From Caulobacter sp. (GTDB taxonomy: Bacteria; Pseudomonadota; Alphaproteobacteria; Caulobacterales; Caulobacteraceae), in the NCBI GenBank assembly GCA_021741355.1, contig JAIOXZ010000010.1, forward strand, positions 1 through 64,000: a stretch of DNA of 64,000 nucleotides. The letters run 5' to 3'. This document shows positions 34,597 to 46,163 of the stretch, in pieces. The first letter of the stretch is position 1. Each line of letters begins with the position of its first letter. The notes beneath the pieces are model-generated. The model searched no databases, had not been told where the DNA came from, and saw only the letters and a program-made list of their open reading frames with translations. Made by a program: the position numbers and the translations under genes.

Positions 34597-34911
34597 TCAG
34601 TCCTCGTCCCGCGCAGCGGCGATCTTCGCGCTCTCGCGCTTGAGCGGCTTGGCGACGGGACAGACCTCCGTCACGAAGTCGTTCAGCGTGTTGAGCATGT
34701 TCTCCGGGGTCAGGCTGTAGTGGACGAATTGTCCACGCTTGTCGCTCTTCACCAGACCCGCCGCTTCAAGGATCGTCAGGTGCTGCGACACCGCCGGCTT
34801 GGAGATCTCAAACCGCGCGGCGATGTCGCCGGCGGTCATCTCGGTGTGGGCGAGATAGGCCAGGATCTTCCGGCGGACGGTTGACGAGAGGGCTTCGAAC
34901 ACGCGCTGCAT
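34597..34911 (-). CDS. ArsR-family transcriptional regulator
   Basis: A 104-residue winged-helix repressor: RVFEALSSTVRRKILAYLAH, then the DNA-reading helix-turn-helix TAGDIAARFEISKPAVSQHL and the wing RGQFVHYSL. It has no Cys-pair metal site in the reading helix, so a metal inducer is not obvious; the type resembles SdpR/BigR-like regulators. ATG at 34911 is chosen; TTG at 34920 is possible. It is divergent from the membrane-protein/desaturase genes that it probably controls. Confidence 0.88.
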   Translation of the reverse strand: MQRVFEALSSTVRRKILAYLAHTEMTAGDIAARFEISKPAVSQHLTILEAAGLVKSDKRGQFVHYSLTPENMLNTLNDFVTEVCPVAKPLKRESAKIAAARDED

Positions 34912-34917
34912 GGCCGT

Positions 34918-35000
34918 CAATTAAGGAGTTTCCTAACTACTTGCAATCGCGGTCGATTAGGTATTTAAGGAATAAACGAAATAATATGAGAAGGAGGGCG
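34918..35000. promoter_or_regulatory. divergent AT-rich promoter with repeated TTAAGGA boxes
   Basis: The spacer between arsR and the membrane-protein gene is much more AT-rich than the rest. TTAAGGA occurs twice (34921-34927 and 34965-34971), the first within AAGGA-gtt-TCCT, an incomplete palindrome. TTGCAA at 34941 could be a -35. These are good candidates for ArsR operators overlapping both promoters. AAGGAGG at 34991 is a strong ribosome site for the next gene. Confidence 0.45.
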
Positions 35001-35001
35001 C

Positions 35002-35445
35002 ATGACTTGGCTCGGAGGAGTCTTTCACCGGGGCTGCGAGCGGCAGGCAAAGATCGGGCGGTCTGCGATGGGTCTGCTTCACGGCGCGCTGGTTGGTGCT
35101 TCGCTGACAGCCGTGATCTGGTTGTTGTGGGCGTCGAGCCCGCTGAGCGGCGTTGCCCTGGCTCTGATGGTGTTCCCCGTAGCGTTTCTGATCTGGGCTG
35201 CAGGGCTGATCCTTGCCGCGCCGGGATGGCTGCTCCTGCATGTGCTTGGAGCGCGATGTCAGCAGGCGGCAATGATCTACGGCGGCGGTGTATTGCTGGC
35301 GATTGTGCTCGCCTTCCTGTCCGGCGCTCGAATGCCCCTCGAGGATTGGAGAGTTTTTCTGACCGCAAGCCTCATGGTCGTGGCGGGCGTCACCGTCGGC
35401 TGGGTGGTTGCAAAGGTCGCCTACCGACCCGCGGCGTTGCCATGA
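35002..35445 (+). CDS. hypothetical membrane protein coupled to a desaturase
   Basis: A 147-residue protein with four hydrophobic segments (about 27-44, 49-75, 87-105, 115-137). I do not recognise it. The start follows AAGGAGG by 4 nt. Its TGA overlaps the ATG of the desaturase gene (ATGA), so the two proteins are made together; it may be a membrane partner of the desaturase (inference). Codon use is less extreme than in the surrounding genes. Confidence 0.7.
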   Translation: MTWLGGVFHRGCERQAKIGRSAMGLLHGALVGASLTAVIWLLWASSPLSGVALALMVFPVAFLIWAAGLILAAPGWLLLHVLGARCQQAAMIYGGGVLLAIVLAFLSGARMPLEDWRVFLTASLMVVAGVTVGWVVAKVAYRPAALP

Positions 35446-36359
35446 GCGCCGATCCTCACGATCAGGACCCTTTCGGCGTCCACGCCATTGTCGCCGGACC
35501 GGACGACGATCCGGTCAATGGGCGGGTCATCTGGGACCCCGTTCACTCCCTGTGGAACGGCGGCATGCTGGCGGGGACGGTGCTATTGGCGCCGTTGGTC
35601 TTCAGCTGGAGCGCGGTGGTCGCCTTCCTTCTGCTGACCGGTTTCACCCTGCTGGTCGGCCATTCCGTCGGGTTCCACCGCCGCCTGATCCACGGCAGCT
35701 TCAAGTCGCCGGTCTGGCTGGACCACCTGATGATGTGGGTCGGTACACTCGTGGGCATGAGCGGTCCGCTGTGGATGATCGCCGCTCACGACACGCGCGA
35801 CTGGGGGCAGCGTCAGCTGGCCTGCCACCCCTATCTCTCCAACCGCGCGGGCTTCTGGACCGACTACTGGTGGAACCTGCACGGCCGGCTGGAGCTGGAT
35901 CGCCCGCCGGAGATCAGGATCCCGAAGGCCATCGCCGGGGACATGTTCTATCGCTTCCTTGAGCGCACCTGGATGCTTCACCAGCTGCCGCTGGCGGCCG
36001 GTCTGTTCTGGCTCGGCGGTTGGCCGTGGGTGGTCTGGGGCATCTGTGTGCGGGTGTGTGTCTCGGTCACCGGACACTGGTTCGTCGGCCGGTTCGCCCA
36101 TCGCTCCGGTCCGCAGGTCTGGTTGGTGACGACCTCCGGCGTGCAGGCGCACGACGTGCCCTGGGCGGCGGTCCCGACCATGGGCGAGGCCTGGCACAAC
36201 AACCATCACGCATTCCCGGGGTCGGCGAAGCTGGGTCTGTATCCCGGTCAGGCTGACTGGGGATTCATCTTCATACGCATGTTGGAGCGGCTGGGCTTGG
36301 CCTGGGACGTGCGGACGCCCGAGACCCTGCCTATGCGGTCGGAGCTTGTCCCCGCCTAG
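35442..36359 (+). CDS. fatty acid desaturase with atypical second histidine box
   Basis: A 305-residue membrane desaturase of the acyl-CoA/acyl-lipid type. Box 1 is HRRLIH (79-84); box 3 is HNNHH (252-256). Where box 2 HxxHH is expected there is HDTRDW (116-121), so only one of its histidines is present; further His at 212 and 220 may complete the di-iron site. HDxRDW appears to mark a subfamily rather than a dead enzyme. It would introduce double bonds into membrane lipids. The start ATG at 35442 overlaps the upstream gene; the end overlaps folP by 4 nt. Confidence 0.85.
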   Translation: MSADPHDQDPFGVHAIVAGPDDDPVNGRVIWDPVHSLWNGGMLAGTVLLAPLVFSWSAVVAFLLLTGFTLLVGHSVGFHRRLIHGSFKSPVWLDHLMMWVGTLVGMSGPLWMIAAHDTRDWGQRQLACHPYLSNRAGFWTDYWWNLHGRLELDRPPEIRIPKAIAGDMFYRFLERTWMLHQLPLAAGLFWLGGWPWVVWGICVRVCVSVTGHWFVGRFAHRSGPQVWLVTTSGVQAHDVPWAAVPTMGEAWHNNHHAFPGSAKLGLYPGQADWGFIFIRMLERLGLAWDVRTPETLPMRSELVPA

Positions 36360-37156
36360 CCGCTGATCTCGGCCTGAACCACCATCGCCTGCACGGTCTC
36401 CCGTACGTCATGCACCCGCACGGCCGCTACGCCTGAGCGTGCGCCGTGAAGGGCGGCGGCGAGGGAACCTCCCAGCCGGTCGCCAGCCCCGATGGCGGCC
36501 GGATCGAGCGCGGCGATGAACCGCTTGCGGCTGGCGCCGAGCAGCACCGGGAAGCCAAGGGCGACGAGGCGGGGCAGGGCGCGCAACAGGGCGAGGTTGT
36601 GTTCCAGGGTCTTGCCGAAGCCGATGCCGGGGTCGAGCCAGAGCTTCTCGCGCGCCACGCCGGCAGCCAGGGCGACTTCCACGCGGGCCAGCAGGAAGGC
36701 CTCCACCTCCGACACGACGTCATCGTAGCGGGGCGCGTCCTGCATCGTGCCGGGCTCGCCCAGCATGTGCATCAGCACCACTTCGCAGCCGAGCGCGGCG
36801 GCGACGTCCGGCGCATCGGGCGCGCCGCGCAGGGCGGTGACGTCGTTCCAGATCGTCGCTCCGGCCCTGACGGCGGCGCGGGCGACGGCCGGCTTGAAGG
36901 TGTCGATGGAGATCGGGACGGCGGTTTCCGCCCGGATCGCGGTGATCAGCGGGATGACCCGCGCCAGCTCCTCGGCCTCGGGTACAGGGGTGGCGCCGGG
37001 CCGCGTCGACTCGCCGCCGATGTCGAGGATGTCGGCGCCCTCGGCGATCAGCCGCCGGGCATGGGCCAGGGCGGCGTCCGCGCCGAGGAACCGTCCGGCG
37101 TCAGAGAAGCTGTCCGGCGTGACGTTGACGATGCCCATGACGAGGGGGGATGGCAC
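36356..37156 (-). CDS. folP: dihydropteroate synthase
   Basis: A 266-residue TIM-barrel enzyme that joins pABA to the pterin in folate synthesis and is the sulfonamide target. Signatures: VMGIVNVTPDSFSDAG at the front and DILDIGGESTRPGATPV. The start at 37156 leaves a short N-terminus and lies just 8 nt from a palindromic repeat. Its 3' end overlaps the convergent desaturase gene, and a second, diverged copy of its last 26 codons lies at 34507-34587. Confidence 0.93.
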   Translation of the reverse strand: MPSPLVMGIVNVTPDSFSDAGRFLGADAALAHARRLIAEGADILDIGGESTRPGATPVPEAEELARVIPLITAIRAETAVPISIDTFKPAVARAAVRAGATIWNDVTALRGAPDAPDVAAALGCEVVLMHMLGEPGTMQDAPRYDDVVSEVEAFLLARVEVALAAGVAREKLWLDPGIGFGKTLEHNLALLRALPRLVALGFPVLLGASRKRFIAALDPAAIGAGDRLGGSLAAALHGARSGVAAVRVHDVRETVQAMVVQAEISG

Positions 37157-37164
37157 GGTCTTGC

Positions 37165-37282
37165 TGCGTCCTTCGAGACGCCCGCTCAGGCGGGCTCCTC
37201 AGGATGACGGAAATCGGAGATCGCACAAACGCTCGTCATGGTGAGGAGCGGGTTCGACAGAACCCGCGTCTCGAACCACGCA
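37165..37282. repeat. TGCGTCCTTCGAGACGC paired repeat, copy C
   Basis: Same structure as copy A: TGCGTCCTTCGAGACGCCCG...CTCCTCAGGATGACG and CGTCATGGTGAGGAGCGGG...GCGTCTCGAACCACGCA. It fills the whole gap between ftsH and folP, so any folP promoter or ftsH terminator must lie in or beside it. Confidence 0.85.
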
Positions 37283-37285
37283 AGG

Positions 37286-39190
<1,905 letters not shown>

Positions 39191-39263
39191 TCGCTCAGAC
39201 TTCCTGTTCTTACCAACCCCCAAGATAGGGCGGCCGGGCCGGTTTCGCCACGCGCGCGATTCG

Positions 39264-40517
39264 TCACGGGGCAGGTTCGCTCTCTACGCGCCCTGTGGCC
39301 GCCTCGAAACGGGGCAATGCCAGCGAACGGACGCGCGTTGAAGACCGCTCTGCAAGGATCGGGCAACTCACGACGCCGTCGGCGTCAAAAATCAGCGGCA
39401 GGGTCGGCCGGGCGGCGGGGGGCAGGGTCTTCAGCCGGCTTTGCTGTGACGGGGGCAGGCGCGAGGCCTCGCCGGCCAGCATCCGGACCTTCAGGCCGGG
39501 CCGACTGGCGACCAGTTCGAACCGGCCGTCCCAGACGACGGCGTGGCCCGGCGGCAGGTCCATCGCCGGCGGCGGGCGGCGAGTGAACTCTCCGGCCTCG
39601 CGCATGACCCGGATCTCGGTCCAGTCGACGTCGATCCGCGCCCCGGCCAGGCTGGCAACGAACGGATCGCCGCGCCGCAGGCCGTCGATGATCCGCGACA
39701 GGCTCTCGCTCCGCGGCGGCCGCGCGGCGCCCGCCGCGCACAAGGCGGCCACGCCGATCTCGCGGGGCGACGCGATGCGCGGCAACGTCAATCCTCCCCA
39801 CGACGTGGGGAGGGGGACCATCCGGAGGATGGTGGAGGGGAGTCCGTGCACCGACTCCCCTCCACCGCCTCCGGCGGTCCCCCTCCCCAGCTGAGCTGGG
39901 GAGGATTGCGCTTGCCGCGCCCGCGCCCTGGCGAACCGCAGGTCAGCATTCGCCGGATCGTCGATCCAGGTCTCGCCGGCGTCGCGCAGGAAATCCCGAA
40001 GCGCCGCGCGCGACACGCCCAGCAGCGGCCGCAGGATGAACACGTCCCGACCCTCGGGCCAGGCCGGCGACGGTCCCCACTCCCGCGCGTCCGACACCGT
40101 CGAGCCGTCCTCGCGCATGGCGGCGGACTCGGTCAGGTCGTCGGCCGTGTGGCCCATCAGCAGCACCTTCGCGCCGGCCTCGCGCGCCGCATCGGCCAGC
40201 AGGGCGTGGCGCGCGGCGCGGGCGGCGGCGGGCAGTCCGGTCGCCGGCTTCTCGCCGGTCCAGGCCAGCGCCCGGAAGGCGACGCCCAGCCGGCCGGCGG
40301 CCTCGGCGCAGAAGGCGGTCCAGTCGGCGCTGTCGGGGTTCAGGCCATGGTCGACGGTCAGGGCGATGATCTTCCGGCCGCGCGGCGTCGCCCAGGCCTT
40401 CACCATCAGCAGCAGGGCCAGCGAATCTCCGCCGCCCGACAACGCCACGGCCAGCGGCGCCGACGAGGCGGGGCGCAGGCGGCGCTCGAGGGCGGCAATG
40501 ACTGACGGAAGGGTCAC
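39264..40517 (-). CDS. tilS: tRNA(Ile)-lysidine synthase carrying an in-frame palindromic repeat
   Basis: A 417-residue enzyme that modifies C34 of tRNA-Ile(CAU) to lysidine, an essential step. The PP-loop SGGGDS lies at 27-32 and [10 protein letters not shown] marks the second active-site region. Residues 204-243 are encoded by a 120-bp palindromic repeat (39789-39908) that adds exactly 40 codons; before and after it the normal TilS reading resumes (FARARARQA | [12 protein letters not shown]). Without the insert the protein would be 377 residues. Whether the insert is tolerated as a surface loop is inference. It lies between cpoB and ftsH, the usual order. Confidence 0.93.
   Translation of the reverse strand: MTLPSVIAALERRLRPASSAPLAVALSGGGDSLALLLMVKAWATPRGRKIIALTVDHGLNPDSADWTAFCAEAAGRLGVAFRALAWTGEKPATGLPAAARAARHALLADAAREAGAKVLLMGHTADDLTESAAMREDGSTVSDAREWGPSPAWPEGRDVFILRPLLGVSRAALRDFLRDAGETWIDDPANADLRFARARARQAQSSPAQLGRGTAGGGGGESVHGLPSTILRMVPLPTSWGGLTLPRIASPREIGVAALCAAGAARPPRSESLSRIIDGLRRGDPFVASLAGARIDVDWTEIRVMREAGEFTRRPPPAMDLPPGHAVVWDGRFELVASRPGLKVRMLAGEASRLPPSQQSRLKTLPPAARPTLPLIFDADGVVSCPILAERSSTRVRSLALPRFEAATGRVESEPAP
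39789..39908. repeat. CAATCCTCCCCA palindromic element inside tilS
   Basis: The ends CAATCCTCCCCA and TGGGGAGGATTG are perfect inverse complements. The inside is an almost complete palindrome (GGGGGACC...GGTGGAGGGGAGTC and its complement) centred on GTGCAC. Length 120 bp, so the frame is kept. The same family occurs between genes at 15747-15863. Confidence 0.92.
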
Positions 40518-40576
40518 GCCTCACCCTAGGCGATAGATCAGAGCTGTCCCATCGCCCGCGTTCGGCCGGGTTCAGG

Positions 40577-41431
40577 TCAGGCGGCGCATTTCGCCTGACC
40601 GCGGACCGCTTGGGCGCGGGTCATGACCGTGGCGGGCGCCTTGGGATACTTGCGCGCCAGTTCATCGAGGGTCTGGCAGGCGTCGGCGGGCTTCTTCAGC
40701 GCCACCAGCGCCCGCGCCAGTTCCAGCGTGGCGTCGGGCGCCCAGCTGGTCTTCGGCCAGCCGCGGATCGCGCCGATGAAGGCGCCGGCGGCGTCGGCGT
40801 TGGCGCCGCGCACAGACAGGGTCTTGCCCAGCCAGTAGCGCGCCTCGGGACCCTTTTCGGTATCGCCGTAGCGTTTCACAAAGGCCTGGAAGGCGGTCTC
40901 GGCGGAATCGTAGTCGCCATCGAGCATGAACTTGCGCGCCCGGGCGAAGTCGCCGTCCGGGTCGCCGGCGGGGTCCTCGACACCGCCTTCCTCCGTCGCC
41001 ACCGGCTGCTGGCTGGCGACCGAGGCCTCGATCTGGGTGGCGCGACCCTCCAGCGCGGCCAGACGGTCGCCCAGGCTGCGGTTGGCGGCGTCCGATGCGG
41101 CCAGAGCCTTGCGCGCCTGCTGCAGTTCGTAGGTCAGGGTCTCGTTGGCGCCGTTGAGCCGGGTGAGGGTCTCCTCGAGATCCGAAACCCGGTCGGTCAG
41201 GGCCTGGATCTGGGACTCCGTTTCGGCCGGCATGACCACCACCGGCTTGCCGCTGTCACGGCCCTGGAACACGATCGAGCGCAGCTCGCGGACGACCTTT
41301 TCCATCTTCTCCAGCCGTCGGACCGAGCGGTCGTCGAGCGGATCGGGCATCGGGGTCTGGGACCAGGCGGTCGCGGCCCCGAGCGTGAGCGTCAGGGCGG
41401 AGGCGGCGGCGAGAAGGGTGTGTCGCGTCAT
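40577..41431 (-). CDS. cpoB: Tol-Pal system protein, cell division coordinator
   Basis: A 284-residue periplasmic protein (YbgF/CpoB). Signal peptide 1-24 (TLTLGAATAWSQ), then a coiled coil (ESQIQALTDRVSDLEETLTR) that trimerises, then TPR repeats in the C-terminal half (FARARKFMLDGDYDSAETAF, YWLGKTLSVRGANADAAGAF). It links peptidoglycan synthesis to Tol during constriction. The ATG at 41431 opens the signal peptide; the open frame upstream to 41857 overlaps pal and is a shadow. Downstream of pal, 121 nt apart. Confidence 0.93.
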   Translation of the reverse strand: MTRHTLLAAASALTLTLGAATAWSQTPMPDPLDDRSVRRLEKMEKVVRELRSIVFQGRDSGKPVVVMPAETESQIQALTDRVSDLEETLTRLNGANETLTYELQQARKALAASDAANRSLGDRLAALEGRATQIEASVASQQPVATEEGGVEDPAGDPDGDFARARKFMLDGDYDSAETAFQAFVKRYGDTEKGPEARYWLGKTLSVRGANADAAGAFIGAIRGWPKTSWAPDATLELARALVALKKPADACQTLDELARKYPKAPATVMTRAQAVRGQAKCAA

Positions 41432-41552
41432 GGCTCGATCGTGCGTCTGTTGCGGCGTCGAAATTACGGCGGTGGGCCTTGCAGGGCCTTGAACGCAAGA
41501 AGGGGACCGCGGATCGCGGCCCCCTCCCGGCTTTACGCTGATCGGGGCTGCG

Positions 41553-42101
41553 TTACCGCGCGCCCTCGACGATGACCGTGTGGCCGTTGCGGTTGCGCGC
41601 CCAGGCGTCCTCATTTGAGCCCGGATCGACCGGCCGTTCCTTGCCCCACGACAGGGTGGTGATGCGGCTGGAGGCCACGCCGCGGCTGGCGAGGTAGTCA
41701 CGCACCGCGTTGGCGCGGCGGGCGCCGAGCGCCAGGTTGTACTCGCGGGTGCCGCGTTCATCGCAGTTGCCCTCGATCCGCACCCGCACGTTCGGGTACT
41801 GGCGCAGCCAGGCGGCCTGGGCGTCGAGCACCGGCATGGCGTCGGAGCGGACGTCATAGCGGTCGAGGTCGAAATAGACGAAGTCGCCGACGTTGATGAC
41901 GAAGTCCTGCACCGATCCGGGGATCGGGCGGGTGTCGATCGGGCCGGACGGTCCGGGGCCGCGCGGGCCGGCCGGGCCGGGGCCCGAGGGGCCGGGACCA
42001 GGTCCGGGACCGGGGACGGGCTTCGTGGCGCAAGCGGCCATCGAGGCGGTTGCGGCGACGATCAGCGCCAGTCTAACGGCGTGTTTGGCGTCGAAGCTCA
42101 T
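41553..42101 (-). CDS. pal: peptidoglycan-associated lipoprotein
   Basis: A 182-residue outer-membrane lipoprotein. The lipobox SMAAC places the lipidated Cys at 24. A Pro/Gly-rich linker of about 30 residues (PGPGPGPGPSGPGP...) follows, then the OmpA-like domain (about 70-182) with FDLDRYDVRSDA, NCDERGTREYNLALGARRA and the meso-DAP-binding loop. It anchors the outer membrane to peptidoglycan and is released by TolB. GGAGGA lies 6 nt before the ATG at 42101. Confidence 0.96.
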   Translation of the reverse strand: MSFDAKHAVRLALIVAATASMAACATKPVPGPGPGPGPSGPGPAGPRGPGPSGPIDTRPIPGSVQDFVINVGDFVYFDLDRYDVRSDAMPVLDAQAAWLRQYPNVRVRIEGNCDERGTREYNLALGARRANAVRDYLASRGVASSRITTLSWGKERPVDPGSNEDAWARNRNGHTVIVEGAR

Positions 42102-42229
42102 GTGGCGTCCTCCTTCGGAGACGGATTGTTGCGCCAATAGTGACGCCAGATTGCGGACCAACGCGACTTAAAACTCTGACTGGACCTCACAATGACGCCA
42201 GTCTGCGACTCAACAACCACAATCACCAC

Positions 42230-43531
42230 TCAGTTGAGCAACGGTGACCATGCGGGGTCCGAGCCGGACCCCTGGTACGGCGCCGGCCGCAGAATCCGGC
42301 CGGTGATGTCTACAGTCCACAAACGCGGCGCGCCGCCAGGAGTTTCCCGGAAGAACATCAGGACCCGGCCGTTGGGGGCCCAGGTGGGACCTTCGTCGAG
42401 ATAGCTGGAGGTCAGGATCCGCTCGTCGGAGCCGTCCGGGCGCATGACGCCGATGTGGAACTGGCCACCGGCCTGTTTGGTGAAGGCGATGAAATCGCCG
42501 TTCGGGCTCCAGACCGGGGTCATGTAGCGGCCGGAGCCGTACGAAATGCGCCGCGCGCCGCTGCCGTTGGCGTCCATCACATAGAGTTGCGGGCTGCCGC
42601 CGCGGTCGGAGTTGAACACGATCCGGACGCCGTCCGGCGAGAAGCTCGGCGAGGTGTCGATGCCGGGGTCGGAGGTCAGCTTGACCTGCGACCGGGTCGC
42701 CAGGTTCATCAGCCAGATGTCGCTGTTGCCGCCCCGCTCGACCGAAAAGGCCACGCGGTTGCCGTCCGGCGAAAAGCGCGGCGCGAAGACCATGCCGGGG
42801 AAGCGGCCGAGCGTCTCGGACCGCGCCGTCTCGATATTGAACAGATAGATGCTGGAGCCGGTCGGCCGCAGCGCCATGTAGGTGATTTCCTGGCTGGTCG
42901 GCGAGAAGCGCGGGGTCATCACCACATAGCTGCCGTCAGTCAGGCTGGACGGGTTGGCCCCGTCCTGGTCCATGATCATCAGCCGCTTGACGCGATTGCC
43001 GCGCGGGCCGCTCTCGGCGACGAACACGACGCGGGTGTCGAAATAGCCTTTCTCGCCGGTCAACCGCTCATAGATCAGGTCGCTGATCTTGTGCGCCACC
43101 CGCCGCCAGTTCTCCGGCGTCGAGGTGAAGGTCTGGCCGGTCAGCTGCTCGCCGGTGAACACGTCCCACAGACGGAAGTCGACGCGCAGCTTGCCGTCGG
43201 CCTCGACGGTGATCGCGCCGTTGACCAGCGCCTGGGCGTTGATCGCCTTCCAGCCGGCGAAGTCGGGCTGGATGCCGATGTCGAGGTTGCGCTCGGGGAA
43301 GGCGGCGCCGTCGATTGGGGCGAACAGGCCGGACCGCTCGAGGTTGCCGGTGATGACCTGCGCCATCTCCGCGCCGCGGCCCACTCCGGTGAACCCGGGC
43401 ACGGCGATGGGCATCGGCCGGACGTCGCCCTGGTTGACGTCGATCTCGATATCCGCCCGCGCGAGGCCGGGCAGGGCCGTGGTCGCCACAAGCAGGGCGA
43501 AGAGGGCGGCGAAGACAGCTTTGAGGGTCAT
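42230..43531 (-). CDS. tolB: Tol-Pal system translocation protein TolB
   Basis: A 433-residue periplasmic protein. Signal peptide 1-26 (cleaved after LARA), an N-terminal alpha/beta domain (about 27-165) and a six-bladed beta-propeller with repeated FSPDG / [14 protein letters not shown] motifs (about 170-433) that binds Pal. The start ATG at 43531 fits the signal peptide. It follows tolA by 13 nt. Confidence 0.96.
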   Translation of the reverse strand: MTLKAVFAALFALLVATTALPGLARADIEIDVNQGDVRPMPIAVPGFTGVGRGAEMAQVITGNLERSGLFAPIDGAAFPERNLDIGIQPDFAGWKAINAQALVNGAITVEADGKLRVDFRLWDVFTGEQLTGQTFTSTPENWRRVAHKISDLIYERLTGEKGYFDTRVVFVAESGPRGNRVKRLMIMDQDGANPSSLTDGSYVVMTPRFSPTSQEITYMALRPTGSSIYLFNIETARSETLGRFPGMVFAPRFSPDGNRVAFSVERGGNSDIWLMNLATRSQVKLTSDPGIDTSPSFSPDGVRIVFNSDRGGSPQLYVMDANGSGARRISYGSGRYMTPVWSPNGDFIAFTKQAGGQFHIGVMRPDGSDERILTSSYLDEGPTWAPNGRVLMFFRETPGGAPRLWTVDITGRILRPAPYQGSGSDPAWSPLLN

Positions 43532-43544
43532 CGAGGCTCTCCGG

Positions 43545-44327
43545 TCAGCGGCTGGCGCAGACCTGGTTGGCGTTGAAATTGACAGTGATCTTCTCACCGT
43601 AGAGTTCCGGCGGGAAATTAGGGAAGGGTTCTGTCATTCGTATGGCGCGAATGGCGGCGTCCGATCCGGCGCGGGTCAGCGACCCGACCGGGGCGCCGGA
43701 GCCGGACGAGGTCGGGTCGGCCAGCAGCCGCCCGTTCGACGAGACGATGAAGCTGACCTTGATGTTCACGTCGGCCCCGCCCTCGACGAGGCAGTTGGGC
43801 GTCCAGCGACGGCCCAGATCGCTGCCGAGCGTCAGCAGATAGCCCTTGGCCCCGGCCGAGGGGCCTGCGCTCGTGCCGACGGCCAGTGTGCGGTCCTTCT
43901 TGCCGGTCCCGCCGCCGCCGCCGGGCTGGGTCCTTGGCGGGCGGCGTGATCCCTGGACGTCGGCCAGCAGGCGGTCGAAGTCGAGATCGGCCTTGGGCTT
44001 CGCCGAGGGCGAAGGCGCCGGCTTCGGCGGGGTCTTGGTCGGGGGCGTGGGTTTGACGTCGGGCAGTGGCGGCGCGACCGGTTCAGGCTCGGGCAGCGGC
44101 TCCGGCAGGATCTCGCCCGCGGACACCTCTTCCACATCGCCCTGTTCAGCGTCGCGGGCCTGCGGCGGGCCTTCGCTGACGATGGTGATCGGCACGCCGC
44201 CGCCCATCGATTCCGGCTTCTTGAAATACATCCCGAGGATCAGCACCAGCACCGCCGCACCGACATGCAGCACCAGCGACGCGAGGAGCGCCGGTGAGAG
44301 GTTGGTGGTGGTGCTGCGCCGGGCCAT
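43545..44327 (-). CDS. tolA: TolA-like trans-envelope protein
   Basis: A 260-residue protein with one membrane helix (about 12-34), a Pro/Glu/Lys-rich periplasmic stretch (about 60-115) and a C-terminal TonB/TolA-like domain with [23 protein letters not shown]. It is shorter than enterobacterial TolA and lacks a long helical stalk, as is common in alphaproteobacteria. It couples TolQR energy to TolB-Pal. Between tolR (38 nt) and tolB (13 nt). Confidence 0.9.
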   Translation of the reverse strand: MARRSTTTNLSPALLASLVLHVGAAVLVLILGMYFKKPESMGGGVPITIVSEGPPQARDAEQGDVEEVSAGEILPEPLPEPEPVAPPLPDVKPTPPTKTPPKPAPSPSAKPKADLDFDRLLADVQGSRRPPRTQPGGGGGTGKKDRTLAVGTSAGPSAGAKGYLLTLGSDLGRRWTPNCLVEGGADVNIKVSFIVSSNGRLLADPTSSGSGAPVGSLTRAGSDAAIRAIRMTEPFPNFPPELYGEKITVNFNANQVCASR

Positions 44328-44365
44328 CCGCGATCAGGTCCGGCCTGGGGAGGAGGGGCTCCGCA

Positions 44366-44866
44366 TCATTCCGCCGGAGGTTCTGACGGGGCGGCGGTGG
44401 TCGCGCCCGAACTCGGACCGCCTGTATCGGTGATCAGGTTGATCTTGCTGAACCCGCCGGTCGACAGCGCCGCCATCACCCGGGCGACCACCTCGTAGGA
44501 GGCCTTGCCATCGGCGCGGACATAGATCGGCTTGTCGTAGCCGCCGCTGGCCATGGCCTCGAGGCGCGGCTTGAGGCCGGCGAACGGGATCGGCGTCTCG
44601 CCGACATAGAGCGCGCCGTCGGCCTTGATCGTCAGGGTGATCGGCTCGGACTGGTCCTGCATCGCGCCGGCCTCGGTCTTGGGCAGCTCGATGGCAACCC
44701 CGCTGGTCAGCAGCGGGGCGCTGATCATGAAGATGATCAGCAGCACCAGCATCACGTCGACCAGCGGCGTGACGTTGATCTCGCTCAGCGCGCCGCGTCG
44801 GCCACGTCCCCTTCGGGAACGGCGCTTGCCGACGGCGCCGAAGGCGTCGTTCGCGGACAGGGCCAT
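44366..44866 (-). CDS. tolR: TolR/ExbD-type biopolymer transport protein
   Basis: A 166-residue protein with a basic N-terminus, one membrane helix at about 35-53 in [19 protein letters not shown] containing the proton-relay Asp37, and a periplasmic domain with the family's [13 protein letters not shown] segment. It forms the proton channel with TolQ. It starts 3 nt after the tolQ stop. Confidence 0.95.
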   Translation of the reverse strand: MALSANDAFGAVGKRRSRRGRGRRGALSEINVTPLVDVMLVLLIIFMISAPLLTSGVAIELPKTEAGAMQDQSEPITLTIKADGALYVGETPIPFAGLKPRLEAMASGGYDKPIYVRADGKASYEVVARVMAALSTGGFSKINLITDTGGPSSGATTAAPSEPPAE

Positions 44867-44869
44867 GGC

Positions 44870-45568
<699 letters not shown>

Positions 45569-45650
45569 ACGGTCGCATCCCCCGAAGGCTTGTCTGGCCG
45601 CAATCCACCGCGCGGCTTTGGTAAAACTATGGCGCAGGCCTTAACGGCCC

Positions 45651-46121
45651 TTAACCCTCATCCTTGCAAAACCAGGGCCGCAGCGCATCCACAAGTCCTG
45701 CGGGCGGTTTGCGCGGCTTTCCGTCGAGACTGATGCAGGCGGCGGACACCTGCGCGGTCGCGATCAGATCGTCGCCACGCATGATCCGCTGGGCGACGAA
45801 CAGGCGCGGCCCCTTCACCTGGTCATAGGTCGTGATCACCTGCAGGGCGTCGTCGATCTTCGCCGGCCGCCTGAAGTCGATCTCCATCCGCGTGACCACG
45901 AACGCCGCCGGATCATGCCGCTCCAGCAGGTCGGTGTGCGACACCCCCGCCAGCCGCAGAAAGTCGCTCCGGCCCCGCTCGAAATAGCGCACGTAGTTGG
46001 CGTGATAGACCACCCCGGTGAAGTCGGTGTCCTCGTAATAGACGCGCACCGGCAGGATATGCTCCCGGCCTTCAAAGCGGCCTGCGGTCGGGGCGTCGGG
46101 CGTCGGGGTGGCGGAGGTCAC
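45651..46121 (-). CDS. ybgC: Tol-Pal-associated acyl-CoA thioesterase
   Basis: A 156-residue hotdog thioesterase. The motif VYYEDTDFTGVVYHANYVRYFERGR has the catalytic Asp (DTDFTG) and the YbgC signature; FVVTRMEIDFRRPAKIDD follows. YbgC stands first in most tol operons and acts on acyl-CoA or acyl-ACP; its link to Tol function is still unclear. A half repeat (46124-46163) begins just upstream of its start. Confidence 0.95.
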   Translation of the reverse strand: MTSATPTPDAPTAGRFEGREHILPVRVYYEDTDFTGVVYHANYVRYFERGRSDFLRLAGVSHTDLLERHDPAAFVVTRMEIDFRRPAKIDDALQVITTYDQVKGPRLFVAQRIMRGDDLIATAQVSAACISLDGKPRKPPAGLVDALRPWFCKDEG

Positions 46122-46123
46122 GC

Positions 46124-46163
46124 TGCGTCCTTCGACACGCGCCTTTCAGGCGCTGCTCAGGAT
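46124..46163. repeat. TGCGTCCTTCGACACGC half repeat, copy D
   Basis: Only one half-element is present: TGCGTCCTTCGACACGCGCC...GCTGCTCAGGAT. The partner half seen in copies A, B, C, E and F is missing. It lies directly upstream of ybgC, where the promoter of the tol operon should be. Confidence 0.75.

Noticed and set aside
34881..35441. N-terminal extension of the desaturase upstream of 35442
   Set aside because: It runs in another frame through a better-supported membrane-protein gene with a strong ribosome site and ATGA coupling.
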